From Ryuthela nishihirai (taxonomy: Eukaryota > Arthropoda > Arachnida > Araneae > Heptathelidae), in NCBI GenBank assembly GCA_038380435.1, contig JAWZYU010000010.1, forward strand, positions 44,488,135 through 44,552,134: a stretch of DNA of 64,000 nt, given 5' to 3'. How positions within the stretch are numbered: position 1 is the stretch's first letter; the number at the start of each line of letters is the position of its first letter. Both the position numbers and the translations under genes were made by a program. This document shows, in pieces, positions 11,803 through 22,296 of the stretch. The notes beneath the pieces were generated by a model. That model had not been told where the DNA came from, searched no databases, and worked only from the letters and a program-made list of their open reading frames with translations.

Positions 11803-12188
11803 GGGAAGGGGGTGGTGGTTCAGTTGGTTAGCGCGCCAGGTTCGTAATTTGTAGTTCCCAGGTTCGAATCCCAGCTGTGTCAGAGTTGAGATTTATCTCC
11901 GCAAAATTCCCCACCCTGCCCACGGTCAGTAGGGGACACCGATGGGCTTGGAATGGTCGCCGTCCGTCGGACGGAACGTTAAGCCGTTGCCCGTGTGCGG
12001 GAGAGCCATATCCTGTGCGGTTTAAAGAACACGTTGGATGACCTTGACGGCAGGCTACCATCTGTCTCCCAAAAGCTGGCCAGTGGGTCCTCTCCCCCAA
12101 TCCTTTCTGAGCCTTCGGGGTCCATGTGACCTGGTCATTTAGCCCATGGTGTGCAAAAAAGTGTCGCTCAGAGGTAAAACAACCCAAC
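11803..12188 (+). repeat. SINE-A full-length copy
   Basis: 386 bp, with head GGTGGTTCAGTTGGTTAGCG, B box GGTTCGAATCC and tail GTAAAACAACCCAAC. It is flanked by a perfect 11-bp TSD TCACAAAATAA at 11792-11802 and 12189-12199. Confidence 0.95.
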
Positions 12189-12199
12189 TCACAAAATAA

Positions 12200-13306
12200 T
12201 CTATATGCTTATTTCGCTTTCAATTACTCTCAAGAAATACTCTGAAATATTTATCAGTAAAAATTAATTTTATTTCTTCTGGATTACACCTCTCCTTTCC
12301 TATTGTATTATTAACATCTTCAATATTTCCAGTAATCGTAGTAATGTTTAAAAAATTCAGGGGAAGGACAGGCTCATTAAGAAAAAAGGTCAATATACAA
12401 GGCGAAAGACAGTTTCGAAGAACACTGAAATTAACAATAAATTTATAGCGGCTAATCAACTCAGAAAAATAGAAAGGACTTACCAATTCAAAAACCAGTT
12501 GAAGTAAACCACAGATTAGCACATGAGTAAATTTTACATGGATGTCACGCCAGTCCTGTTAAACTCTTACTTTTATTTAGTTACTCGGTTACTTGGAATT
12601 AGGCTCGGTCTGCAGCCAACATTGATGACAGGGAGAACCTTCAGTGAATTGCTTTTGGTCCGAAGCACAAATTTATGAGTTCCAAAGCAATACCCCAGAG
12701 TGGCACAATACTCCTGATTGGCCAACAAACCCAATGAAAATGTTTATGGGGGAAGGGGTTCATGGACAGAGGTAGAAGGATTTGGTAGGAAAAGTTGTTT
12801 AAGAAAAGAAATTGTGAAAGTCGAAACGGAAAATCTGAACCATCTTTAAGGTTAATGGTCACTCCTCCTTCTATTCCAACCGCCTCTCATATAAACTATG
12901 AGTAATTTCCAATCAAAGTCATCCCTAAAGTCTTTGCTCTGGTAGCTGCTGAGTGAGGCTGGCTATAGCTATTAATTACCATCAAACCCATTTCTAGTAT
13001 TTTGAAAGGAGGTCATTCTTAGTAAAATCATACTATCCAAGAATAAAGAGAGCCGCCAGGGCCTGAAGAGAACTACGTTGAGGGATTTTAGGCAACTGTC
13101 ATTGTTAAATGTGCCGTGACTGACAGGCTTTTCCTATTGCTAGCGATTTCTGACCATCACACGTACCTATCCCTCAGGGCTAATTACGAGAAGGGTTGCT
13201 TGACGAGTTGCTCCTAGTAAAATATTTCGGGAACATTTGCTTTTAGCGGCCCCCACACGTTTGCTTCAGTTTCACTCCATAAGTGTCTCAGACATACCCT
13301 AATACC
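12200..13306. other. No gene recognised; one orphan open frame
   Basis: A 100-codon minus-strand frame at 12220-12522 (begins MLICGLLQLVFELV) has a hydrophobic start but no recognised domain. Its AT-rich composition matches the surroundings, so I do not call it a gene. The rest shows no element. Confidence 0.45.
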
Positions 13307-13314
13307 CTCTAATG

Positions 13315-14473
13315 TAGGGGTTCTCAAAGTGGGGTACGCGGTAAAAATTTTTGGGGTAGGCCCGGAAAGCTCAAAAGTCGCTAGACATATGTTATATATA
13401 TAAATATGTTTTATTTCATTCCCATTGTTATACTATAACTATGGTTTTATCTTTCTATACAAGGGGTATGCCAGTTAAATTTCCAGGGGGTACTGTCATG
13501 CCCACGTGATTTTATAACGTGGACAGGACTTTTTGAAGTAAAGACTAGCAGCAAACATCGCCTTCCATTTTAAATTGTGACATTTTTCTGCGTTCAGCTC
13601 TTGCTGAGGAAGACTTGCCGCTGGCTGGCATAGAACATTCGATGGATCCGTTGGTACCTTCAGGCACCAGGACTGGAAATACGTGACCGGCGTGGAAAAA
13701 CAGAAAAACAGCAGATGGGTGCTTTTTCACACCTCTACCAGCTCAACCAATAGGCATCATCCACGCCGGATCCAAAAGGTGACCTCCACGATGGGGCCAG
13801 GGAAAAGAGTAGAAAAACATTCTTGAAAAAATTAGTTTTCTCCTCTCGTCCAGGCTGTGTGGTGGACAGCAAACGAGCCTCTCCAGCGAGCAGAGTCCCG
13901 CAGCATGAACAATGAGTGAGTGGCGAGAGTGCTACGCAGCCCGTGCCTTCAGCTTGCCAGCGGCCAGCGATGCTCTTCCCTAGAGACGTCGGACTGATAA
14001 GGTAGGGGATCTTTCTTGAATCTGAGGTCGTTTTTCCACCTGAGTGTGTTTTCCTGTGAACTGCCGTCGCGTTGTCCCGAATGGGACCCTTCTAAACTGT
14101 TAAGGACTGTCACGAGCAAGTAGCTCGTTCATCATGAACTTTATTTGTTTGGACTGTTTTCCACCACGTACAAAGTTTCCCTTGATTGAAAAGGGCCGCG
14201 CGAGAGGCGCTGTTGAATTTGTCCCAAAAGTGGGAACTATGTTGTTAGTAAATGTCTAAAAACTAAATTTCGTTAATAAATGTTGTGTTTTTGTAATTGT
14301 AAAACTAGCTCAGTTCTCATTATTACAAATGTCTATTAATTTGATTGTTGATCCAGGAATTTGCCTTGATTTTAGCAGCAAGGAACGCATCACGGCCTAA
14401 AAGTCATACCACCCTAAATATACTCTAGGGGGGTCATAACAGTACGTGAAGCATATAAGTTTGAGAACCACTG
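13315..14473. mobile_element. Non-autonomous hAT-type element containing a solo LTR
   Basis: Starts TAGGGGTTCTCAAAG and ends TTTGAGAACCACTG, an imperfect inverted pair of hAT type. It is flanked by a perfect 8-bp TSD CTCTAATG at 13307-13314 and 14474-14481. The hAT superfamily makes 8-bp duplications. There is no transposase. After removing the nested LTR (13494-14441) the remainder is ~210 bp. It matches the MITE at 63224-63443 through shared blocks such as TCTATACAAGGGGTA and ACGTGAAGCAT. Confidence 0.9.
13494..14441 (+). mobile_element. Solo LTR nested in the hAT element
   Basis: A 948-bp insertion beginning TGTCATGCCC and ending GTCATAACA (TG...CA). It interrupts the hAT MITE exactly where the related copy at 63224 is continuous, with GTAC duplicated at 13490-13493 and 14442-14445. 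A polyadenylation-type AATAAA lies at 14275-14280, setting the orientation. No second LTR or internal region is present, as expected after recombination between two LTRs. A Ty3/gypsy origin is plausible from the 4-bp TSD but is inference. Confidence 0.85.
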
Positions 14474-14734
14474 CTCTAATGAGTTGAGCACTGCAAACGA
14501 CGGAAAACAGTGAGGTGAAGAAGTGGTAAACGCTTGAGGCTAATTGAGATTATAACAGCGACAAAAGTCCTATATGTATTAATAATAGCAATTTTTATTT
14601 ATCATATATCAGAAATTGTAAATTTAATTTTAGTAATTAAATGCAATAAAAGAAAATAATAACTTTATGAATAAATAAATGATGTCTTGTGAGGCCCACT
14701 TTCGATGTGGCCCTAGCTATCGCCTAGTGCGCCT

Positions 14735-14945
14735 TATTATAAATCCGGGTCTCGATCTCACAGAGACAACAAAGCACTCATTCCAAGTTATTTGCAGCGA
14801 GAACGAATGAGCTTAGTTCTTTGTTGCAGACCGAGAGTTTAGTGTGAAGGCTACACTCGTCGCTTGCGAAGCAGTGCAGCGAGTGACGTCACAGTGCGTT
14901 TGCGACGCGGCGAGCGGTAAGTGGGAAGGCGCCCTAAGGATGTCA
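14735..14945 (-). repeat. CpG-rich dispersed repeat, copy 2 (inverted)
   Basis: Reverse-complement relative of 8519-8725. It has GAACGAATGAGCTTAGTTCTTT, GGCTACACTCGTCGCTTGCG, CACAGTGCGTTTGCGACGC and the end AAGTGGGAAGGCGCCCTA. It preserves more of the family's CpG content than copy 1. Confidence 0.6.
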
Positions 14946-15344
14946 GCGATTTTGAAAACGTCATGTTGGAGAGAAGTTTTTTTATAAATTAAAGTGTAAT
15001 ATTATTGCATGTTGCTTTCAGACATATCTAACAAATTACTGAAACAATATTTAATAGCAATTTTAATAATGATTAAATATATAAAAGGAAATAAATATTA
15101 ATATATAAAAAAACATAAAAGTTTAAAAAAAAAACCTCTCCCAAGTTTCTTAGGGGGCGTCATGGCCCCCATGGCCACTTCCTTATGACCGCCACTGAAG
15201 AGAGGTATGGGATACATCCACCTTTTGAGGCCACTAGCCAATCTAAAACTGATCGCCGTCAATATTTGCCAAAGTTTTAAATTCTAATTTGACAAAAGTC
15301 TGTAAAAAATTACCCCTCAAAGAACATTGGTCCGATAGTAGCTT

Positions 15345-15405
15345 GTTAGTTTAATACGTCATAGAGATCTATAAGGCGGGACCTCAGAAGAAAGACTTTA
15401 TATAT
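15345..15405 (-). repeat. SINE-B internal fragment
   Basis: TAGTTTAATACGTCATAGAG followed by GGCGGGACCTCAGAAGAAAG matches the SINE-B body (complement of the section between hairpin and head) at 62330-62380. Neither Pol III boxes nor tail remain. Confidence 0.6.
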
Positions 15406-15744
15406 GTATCTAAGTATTTTTCAGTTTTTAATTTTGTGCTTTTGCTGTAAAAATAATACGTTTAACATTACAATCATTTTTTAAGTGTATCCTAAAGTTA
15501 CTTGCAGTGATATTATACTAAATGTTATCTAAAAAATTCCTGCTGGTCATGGGAATATTAAAATTACACTCATCTCATTACTCTCAGCCCCTAATGACGC
15601 GACAGCACTGGTGTAAATTTTCTTACGGACACTCTTCCCAATCCTACTTGAAAAATTTTGTTTAATATTAGATCCTCGTAACGATTACTCCCTGAAGTTC
15701 CCAGAATAGGATCTAAGAGTAGCTTGCAGAACCCCTTTTATTAC

Positions 15745-15825
15745 CTTCGTGGCCCTCATTCCTACCTTCGCGGAACACTGGGGTTCCGGGAGCACAGGTT
15801 GGGAACCATTGTTCTAGAATTAAGA
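15745..15825. mobile_element. Possible hAT-type terminus
   Basis: CGGAACACTGGGGTTCCGGG followed by GGTTGGGAACCATTG resembles the right end of a hAT MITE (complement CAATGGTTCCCAACC). The left end was not located, so this is a relic or a weak call. Confidence 0.35.
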
Positions 15826-16650
15826 GGTCACATTTTTGTGTAAGCAAGCGTCATAAGGCGCATTTTTTTTTAAATTAAATATATAAACCAATCCTTTTCT
15901 CAGCGAAACTTGAATTCTTCCTTTAAACGCTTAAATTAATTCGGCATCAAAAAACTTTCTTCAGAACGAAACTTTCATTAGACGTTTAAATTAACTGGGC
16001 ATCAAACTCTGAGAGGTGGAGGGAAAACCACAGATGCATCGCCAGGAATTTGGTGGTATCTGAAAAAAGTCGGATATTTTCTTGCCCAATTAAGGAAATT
16101 TCGAAAAAGAAAGTCGTCTGTACCTTACTTCGCTGCGTAACTACGAAAGAGGGAAAATGAAGCGTTGAAATATAACATTATGATTAGGCCCGTATAAAAG
16201 AAAAAAAAATAAAGTGGTGGTGTGTGTGGGGAAACAGTGACGCAATCCAGCCGGAAAAAAAGGTAAAAAAGTGGAAGGCAAGAAACTGAATTTCCACTGC
16301 CGTACAACATTTTCCCGTTCGTTTAAAGGTCTATAAAAAGCTTCTTGAAAAATGCGTGAAATATGCACGAGTTTAATATTTTTTGGCCTTCATCACCATT
16401 ATTAGGAAGGGGGAGGGCCATGCCCCTAGCACTTCCAGATCCGGTTCTGATCATGATCAGTGCTTCATTCTGGAATTTAGCTCATGACGAGAGGACCGAA
16501 ATATGTATGTAATCTATTGTTTTCTGCAAATTGTAACTCTCATATAATTTTGCTTTGTAATTTCTTTAGAAAAACTGGGCATAAACACATCACTTTACAA
16601 TTAAAGCGATATATCTTCGGTCTACAATGTCTTTATTGTACGTTCATATA

Positions 16651-17206
16651 CACTCAGGGGCCATTTTATTAGGTACAGTTCCATGTTATATCAATAGTAA
16701 CTTAAATAGAAACCTCGGTAACTTCTTATATAAGCTTTTTATGAAAAATGTGACTGAAGATAATTTAAAGATCTCAGTGAAATCTATTTAAATATCGATT
16801 TCTTCTAACAAAATGCGTTCATTATTTAAAGAGCTACGTTCATTCTACAAAAGAACAAAAAAACAAATTGGTTAAAATTAACACAATTTGTTGAAGCTAT
16901 TTTTAGTCAAGTTTAGTATAACGGTTATTGCTTTCGTTTTAGCTTGTTTTTATTAACTTCACGGAAGAGTTATTTAAAAAAATCGCTGTTACTGTTAAAT
17001 ATTCTAATTTCCGTAACTCTCTAAAATACCGAAAGAATATTGTTGCTTTTTTGACGATCAAGGTTGAAATAGCTTTTATTGAGATCTTTAAATTATCTCC
17101 TGTCACATTATTTCGTAAAAAGCTTATTTAAGAAGTCACGGAGTTCTGTATCTGAGTTACTATTGACGTAGTATGGGGATGTACCTAAAGAAGTGGTTGC
17201 TGAGTG
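16651..17206. mobile_element. Palindromic TA-flanked MITE, 556 bp
   Basis: Left end CACTCAGGGGCCATTTTATT and right end complement CACTCAGCAACCACTTCTTT share the CACTCAG start and a following AGGTAC. Each end abuts TATA or TA (16649-16650 and 17207-17208). Internal arms of about 150 bp are inverted copies (ATAAGCTTTTTATGAAA in the left arm pairs with TTTCGTAAAAAGCTTAT in the right). This indicates a Tc1/mariner-type non-autonomous element. A related left end (CACTAGGTGACCATTTTATT) is visible near 25416. Confidence 0.85.
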
Positions 17207-17261
17207 TATATTCTAAGCTTTTATAGTCAAGTTATTTGAGCTATCGGATAAGGGAATGGTT

Positions 17262-18025
17262 GTTGGGTTGAGTTGTTTTACTTCTGAGCAGAACGTTTTT
17301 GCACACAATGGGCTAAATGGTCATGTCACAAGGAACCCGAGGGCTCATAGGAAGGTTGGAGAAAGGGGCCCACTGGACAGCTATTAGGAGACAGATGGTT
17401 AGCTAACCGTCAAGGCATCAAGAGTGTTCTTTAATGTGCAAAAGGGTTACTGAGTTCATTTTGACTCCTCCGCAGACGGGTCACTGCTTTATATCCCATT
17501 TGACGGATAGTGGCCTTTTCAAGCCCATCGGTGTCCCCTACTGACTGAAGGCAGGTCGGAGATTGGATTTGGATTGGATTGTTTTACCTCTGAGCGGCAC
17601 TTTTTTTGCACACCATGGGCTAAATGGCCAGGCCACAAGGACCCCGAAGGCTCAGAGAAGGTTGTGGGAGGGGACCCACTGGAACAGCTGTTGGGAGACA
17701 GATGGTTTCCTCCCGTCAAGGCCATCCAGCGTGTTCTTTAACGTGCACAGGGTATGGCTCTCCCGCACACGGGGTCACGGCTTAACGTTCCGTCCGATGG
17801 ACGGCGGCCTTTTCAAACCCATCGGTGTCCCCTACTGACCGTGGGCAGGGCGGGGAAATTTTGCGGAGATAAATCTCAACGCTGACCCAGCTGGGACTCG
17901 AACCTGGGAACTACAGTACGAGCCTGGCGCGCTACCGACTGAGCCACCCCCGCTCCAGGCAGGTCGGAGAATTTTGCAGAGATAAATCTCAATGCTGCCC
18001 AGCTGGAACTCAAACCTGTAAACGA
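17262..18025 (-). repeat. SINE-A, old copy split by a younger SINE-A
   Basis: Diverged tail and body at 17262-17562 (GGGTTGAGTTGTTTTACTTC, GAGACAGATGGTTAG). The head-side remainder follows at about 17971-18025 (ATTTTGCAGAGATAAATCTC, AACTCAAACCTG). The younger copy 17563-17956 interrupts it with a 14-bp TSD. Confidence 0.85.
17563..17956 (-). repeat. SINE-A, young copy nested in an older SINE-A
   Basis: 394 bp and near consensus, from tail GGATTGTTTTACCTCTGAGC to head GAGCCACCCCCGCTCC. A perfect 14-bp TSD AGGCAGGTCGGAGA is seen at 17549-17562 and 17957-17970. The duplicated target belongs to the older SINE. The open frames here are SINE sequence only. Confidence 0.95.
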
Positions 18026-18116
18026 TACTTTTATTCTGTTAAAAGACCACCTCTTAGAAAATGAGTGGTCACATGAATATTGCAAAAAATCTCGTAATGG
18101 TGGTTAATGATCATTG

Positions 18117-18580
18117 ACGCTGGTTGAATTGATGCACCTCTGAGGGAGATATTTGTACACACGATACGCTAAATGGCAATCTCCAAAGGATCCCAGGGAT
18201 CTCAGTAAGGGGCAAGGGACCTACAGGATAGCTATTAGGAAACGGATATATGCGTAATGTCAAGGCATGTAGGGCATTCTAAAAGGTACTTAAGTTACTA
18301 AAAGTACTTCTTTAAAGTACGCAAAGTAAAACTACCCTTCATAAGAATCATTTTTTAATGTCCCATCCGACGGACGACAGTCTTTCCATACTCACCTGTT
18401 CCTTCTTTCTCACCAAGAGCAGGATAGAGATAGCGGATAAAATATCTCAAAGCTGGTTGTCCTTGAAGGAATATTCAATTGTTGATGTGTGATATGTATG
18501 TATGGCACAGTGGGAACTCAAACCCGAGAACATCAGATTATGGGTCTGGCGTGTTAACATCTGAATCAACTATGCCTGTT
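18117..18580 (-). repeat. SINE-A, old copy with internal expansions
   Basis: Landmarks include GCTAAATGG, ATGTCCCATCCGACGGACG and GGGAACTCAAACCCGAGAAC in the correct minus-strand order. The copy is about 80 bp longer than consensus because of insertions near 18290-18350 (AAAGTAC-rich) and 18460-18500. TSDs are not visible. Confidence 0.75.
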
Positions 18581-18947
18581 GAGCGTTGGGAAAAATCAAA
18601 GGAAGGCAAGTAAAGACTGTTAAGTGGTTATCTTAATATTTTTGTAAACCACCATTTAATGCGTACAAGGATAAATTTATTCAGGGTTAAGCCTAAGTAA
18701 AGCGAGATTTATCTGCTAGAAAGCAAAGAAAGAAAAAATATCATTTGCCTATCATGGGCCCCGTTGAGAATTCCATTTGTGTTTTACAGTTTTGTATGAG
18801 AAGACTGAAATTTCATTTAACGTTATATAGATTAGAAAAAAACTATATTATGTTATTTGTATAGCAGTAAAATCCGTAAGAGATATTTCCACTGTAATCG
18901 CGAGTTTTCAGTGAGAGCAAACGTCATCTCCTCTTTTCTCCTCTACT
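18581..18947. other. No feature recognised
   Basis: AT-rich spacer with no open frame or repeat recognised. Confidence 0.5.
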
Positions 18948-18960
18948 ACTGGTATTATTG

Positions 18961-19339
18961 GGGGCGGGGGATCATTCGGTAGCGCACCAGGCTCGTAATC
19001 TGCAGTTCCCAGGTTCGAGTCCCAGCTAGGTCAGCGTTGAGACTTATCTCCGCAAAATTCCCCGCCCTGCCCACGGTCAGTAGGGGACACCGATGGGCTA
19101 GGAAAGGCCGCCGTTCGTCGGACGGGACGTTAAGCCGTGGCACCGTATGCGGGAGAGCCATACCCTGTGCACGTTAAAGAACACGCTGGATGGTCTTGAC
19201 GGGAGGCTACCATCTGTCTCCCAACAGCTGTTCCAGTGGGTCCCCTCCCCCAACATTCTCTGAGCCTTCGGGGTCCTTGTGACCTGGTCATTTAGCCCAC
19301 AGTATGCAAAAAAGTACCGCTCAGAGGTAAAACAACCCA
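18961..19339 (+). repeat. SINE-A, young full-length copy
   Basis: About 379 bp, with B box GGTTCGAGTCC and tail GTAAAACAACCCAA. The flanking near-perfect TSD is ACTGGTATTATTG (18948-18960) versus ACTGATATTATTG (19340-19352), one mismatch. The A-box region is changed (GATCATTCGG in place of GGCTCAGTCGG), so this copy may be poorly transcribed. Confidence 0.92.
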
Positions 19340-19349
19340 ACTGATATTA

Positions 19350-19905
19350 TTGACCATTTCTCTTAATCACGCTCGATTAAACCCTGATGAGTATCAACTT
19401 AATCCAAAGGTGTTTCTGTGCTGAAAACCCTAAAAAGATAAACCCAATAAAAATATTAACGCTAATGTTAAATATTAACGTTTTTTGAGCAGTTAATACA
19501 CTCCCGGATTACTCCTAGTCCTTATAGAATCCTTGCTGACACTTTCTCCTAATCACTCTGGATTAAGCCTAGATGACTACCAACTTAACCTAAAAGTATT
19601 TATTTGCTGGTAAACTCTGAAAAAATCCATCTTTAAAAAAATATTAACTTTGAATGCTAAATATTAACTTTTCTTTATTGAAGTAACTAACAGATTCCCA
19701 GGTTACTCAAAGTATCTTTATAAAACTTTTGCTGTCTCTTTCTCTTAATGACGATGGCATAAATCTGGATGACTACCGACTTAATACAAAGATATTTCTG
19801 CTCTGGTGATCCTAAAAAATAAACAATCTTTATTTAACGCTAAATATCAATGTTTCTTTAGTATGTTACCAACACATTCCTGGAATACTCAAAGTACCGA
19901 TATAA
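19350..19905. repeat. Three-copy degenerate tandem repeat, ~180-195 bp unit
   Basis: Repeat units start near 19352, 19532 and 19727. Each has TTTCTC(T/C)TAAT, a GAT(T/G)A block, CAACTTAA or CGACTTAA, then TAAATATTAAC and a (C/G)ATT(A/C)CTC block. The copies are diverged. It may be a small satellite-like block or the internal repeats of an unrecognised element. A SINE-A is inserted at its left edge. Confidence 0.7.
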
Positions 19906-20815
19906 CATCAGGTTAGGAAGCATTTTATGGATTGACTTCGGTTCTCGTTTAATCTATAATAAAAAAAACCCCTAGATGTTAATAAAGACACGTGACTCGT
20001 CTCAAACTTCAGAGCTATGAAACTAATCCGAACAAGGAGGAAAAAGTGCATGTGACAGACGACAAGAACCAGTGTCGATACAATCGTTGAGGATACAGAG
20101 AACTCATCAAGAAGTTAGAAGGGAAGAACTCTTTTTTCCCAATAGCAGATGAAAAGATCTCATCGTCTCTCTCGTGGTTCTGTATTAGATATTGGCTGCA
20201 AGGAAGGAAAAAAAAGAAGAATTCAACGAAAGAACGGAATCTTTCGTGTCACTTCCGATAAAAGACTTTTTCACGGAAACTCTGTACACAAAAAGGACGC
20301 GTTTATCAGTTTTTCTTTGTTAGATAGATTTATGTTTTGCACTTTTTCTCTGGAGCTCATATCTACTCACATTCAACATATATATATCGTAAATGTTCGA
20401 ATGATAGCACAGTCTACAATATACAATTTCTTCGTTGTGTCCATTTTGATCCATTAAATACCAACCATAAAAATAAATTAAAGCTAACCGAGAACAGCGC
20501 AATTTTTCAATTCATTTATGAACGAAAGATGTAAACGAAACTGTTTCATAAGAAACATAAAAAATTTTAACAAAAAATTAAAAAAAATTATGTTAAAATT
20601 TTTTAAATTTTTTAACATAAAAATTTCAGAAATTTTTCCTTGTCAAACCAAACACTTTCCAAAAGTAATTGTACAACTCCGTTTGAACGAAAAGAGAATT
20701 CTCACATCAAAACACACAAACTTGCACACAAAGCCATACTGTCATAATACTTGTGTATGCGCTTGAACCTTTTCCAGTCTACGAATGAAAATTGGAATCT
20801 CTGTCTATCTTCGAT
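19906..20815. other. No gene recognised
   Basis: Contains an AT palindrome around 20575-20630 (TTAAAAAATTTAA-like) and short overlapping open frames on both strands without motifs. Confidence 0.5.
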
Positions 20816-21127
20816 CGGGTCTGGCTCAGTCGGCAGCATTCTCCTCTTACTCTCACTCTGCTCTCGGTCAGAAAGGAGACACCAATGGAATTGGAAAGAC
20901 CATTGACCGTCTGTTACGATGTTAAGCCGTGGGTCCGTGTGCTTGAGATCCAAGATAAAGAACGCGTTGAATAATCTTGACAGGAGGCTTCTAACTGCAT
21001 CGTAATAGCTGCCCAGTGGAACCCCTTCCCCAGTCTTCTCTGAGCTATTTGGGGGGGGGGGGTTCTTTTGACCTGGCCGTTTAGCTCATTGTGTGCCCAA
21101 AAGTGCCCTTTAGAGATAAAACTCAAC
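20816..21127 (+). repeat. SINE-A, diverged and missing its B box
   Basis: Starts with the A-box-like TGGCTCAGTCGGCAG but jumps straight to the CTCTGCTCTCGGTCAG section. The B-box and ~60 bp after the head are therefore deleted. It continues through GACACCAATGGAATTGG to the tail TAAAACTCAAC. A G-run of 12 lies near 21051-21062. Confidence 0.8.
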
Positions 21128-21134
21128 AAAATAC

Positions 21135-21249
21135 ACAGCCATCCAGTGGGTCTCTTCCCTAACCTTCTTTGAATCTTTGGGGTCCTTGTGACCTGGCTAT
21201 TTAGTCCATTTTGTGCAAAAAATACCCCTCAGATGCAAATCAACTCAGT
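21135..21249 (+). repeat. SINE-A 3' fragment
   Basis: CCAGTGGGTCTCTTCCCTAA, GGGGTCCTTGTGACCTGG and the degraded tail CAGATGCAAATCAACTCA form a second 3' end directly behind the previous copy. It is therefore a 5'-truncated copy or a partial tandem duplication. Confidence 0.75.
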
Positions 21250-21722
21250 TGGCGGTTCCACTCCTCAACGAATGATTTTCCGTTCCAATGTTTGTTTATG
21301 CTTTGAAAGGACATGACTTTTTCAAGGTGTTTTGTGTGTTTTAACACTAGGTTAAAGAAAAAAAATTAGGTACCTGTATGTAATGTCAGAAGTCATTATG
21401 ACCATTTACTTGTGTGAAAAAATAACATTTTCTGTATATTATGAATATTAAATTTATTTTTTATTATGTACCATTTTACTATGTCGTTGCTTAGTTCACT
21501 TTGCTAGAAGTACCTGCTGAAAGGTTTCCCTTTGTAATTTTTTATCTCATAAAGCAAAAAATCTTTCAAACACCTGGTTCCAAACTGTGGCCTATGTTAC
21601 ACATATTTGGACTAGAAAAGGCGAAAACACAATAGGTGTGCTCCGAATACACCAGAGCCCCACCATATGCACTAGTATTATATAGTTGTATAGGTGCGGT
21701 ATATGAGACATAATATAGAGTA
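21250..21722. other. No feature recognised
   Basis: AT-rich spacer; nothing identified. Confidence 0.5.
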
Positions 21723-21915
21723 AATTACCCCTGAAGCGGCTGCTTACCGCAGATTTCTGACAGGAGTGTGTCAGTTAATACACCATAGAGAAGATCTGTA
21801 TGGAAGACGAGACCTCAGCAGAAAGACAACACAAACATACATGCCTTACCCGGGACTCGAATCGAAGATCCTTTGATCAATAGCCAAGCGCGATAACCAC
21901 TCTACTACCGACTAG
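21723..21915 (-). repeat. SINE-B, diverged copy
   Basis: Contains CTGAAGCGGCTGCTTACC, GACAGGAGTGTGTCAG (a broken form of the family hairpin), GAGACCTCAGCAGAAAGAC and the head complement GGGACTCGAATC. Substitutions are spread throughout. Confidence 0.82.
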
Positions 21916-22081
21916 TCTCATATACCCCACCAGCCAACCAGTGGGTTTAATATCCTAATTTTGGGGCACTGGAGTGTTTGTAGTTCGGTCTGTTAGGGAA
22001 TGATAAAACAAAAACAAAAATGTCGCAAGAATTAATGCACCCAATTCTTAAGAAAGAAAAGTCTTGGTATAGTTCTAGGTA

Positions 22082-22294
22082 CAGTCGCTCAAAAAAGTAT
22101 CCGAACACTACAGTTGATTACAGAATTCAGAAAAAATATCTGGCAACGATTTTGTTATAAATTAGTGATCTGCCAACCTTCTTGTCACGTGACACGAAGG
22201 TTGGCACATCACTAATTTCTGAAAAAAAGTTGCCAGATATTTTTTCTGAATTCTGTAATCAACCGTAGTGTTCGGATACTTTTTTGAGCGACTG
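22082..22294. mobile_element. Young palindromic Tc1/mariner-type MITE, 213 bp
   Basis: Starts CAGTCGCTCAAAAAAGTATC and ends with its exact complement. It is flanked by TA at 22080-22081 and 22295-22296. The two ~106-bp arms are near-perfect inverted copies meeting at CACGTG. By eye they differ at only about ten positions. TA duplication and termini fit a Tc1/mariner-superfamily non-autonomous element. Transcribed, it would form a long hairpin. Confidence 0.95.
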
Positions 22295-22296
22295 TA

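Larger units (their letters stand above)
14946..16650. other. Intergenic DNA with two small repeat relics
   Basis: AT-rich sequence. About 15345-15405 is a SINE-B relic and about 15745-15825 looks like a hAT-type end. Open frames at 16125-16368 overlap each other and lack motifs. Confidence 0.5.

Noticed and set aside
12220..12522. 100-codon minus-strand frame as a host exon
   Set aside because: There is no recognised domain, splice context or conserved composition. It is compatible with chance in AT-rich DNA, so it is left as an orphan frame.
17563..17838. Recurring open frames of 60-150 codons with related peptides on both strands (e.g. SERHFFAHHGLNGQV)
   Set aside because: All coincide with SINE-A copies. 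The similarity reflects the repeat and not a gene family.
20575..20630. AT palindrome as a regulatory or replication site
   Set aside because: It is low-complexity A/T sequence; such palindromes are expected by chance at this composition.
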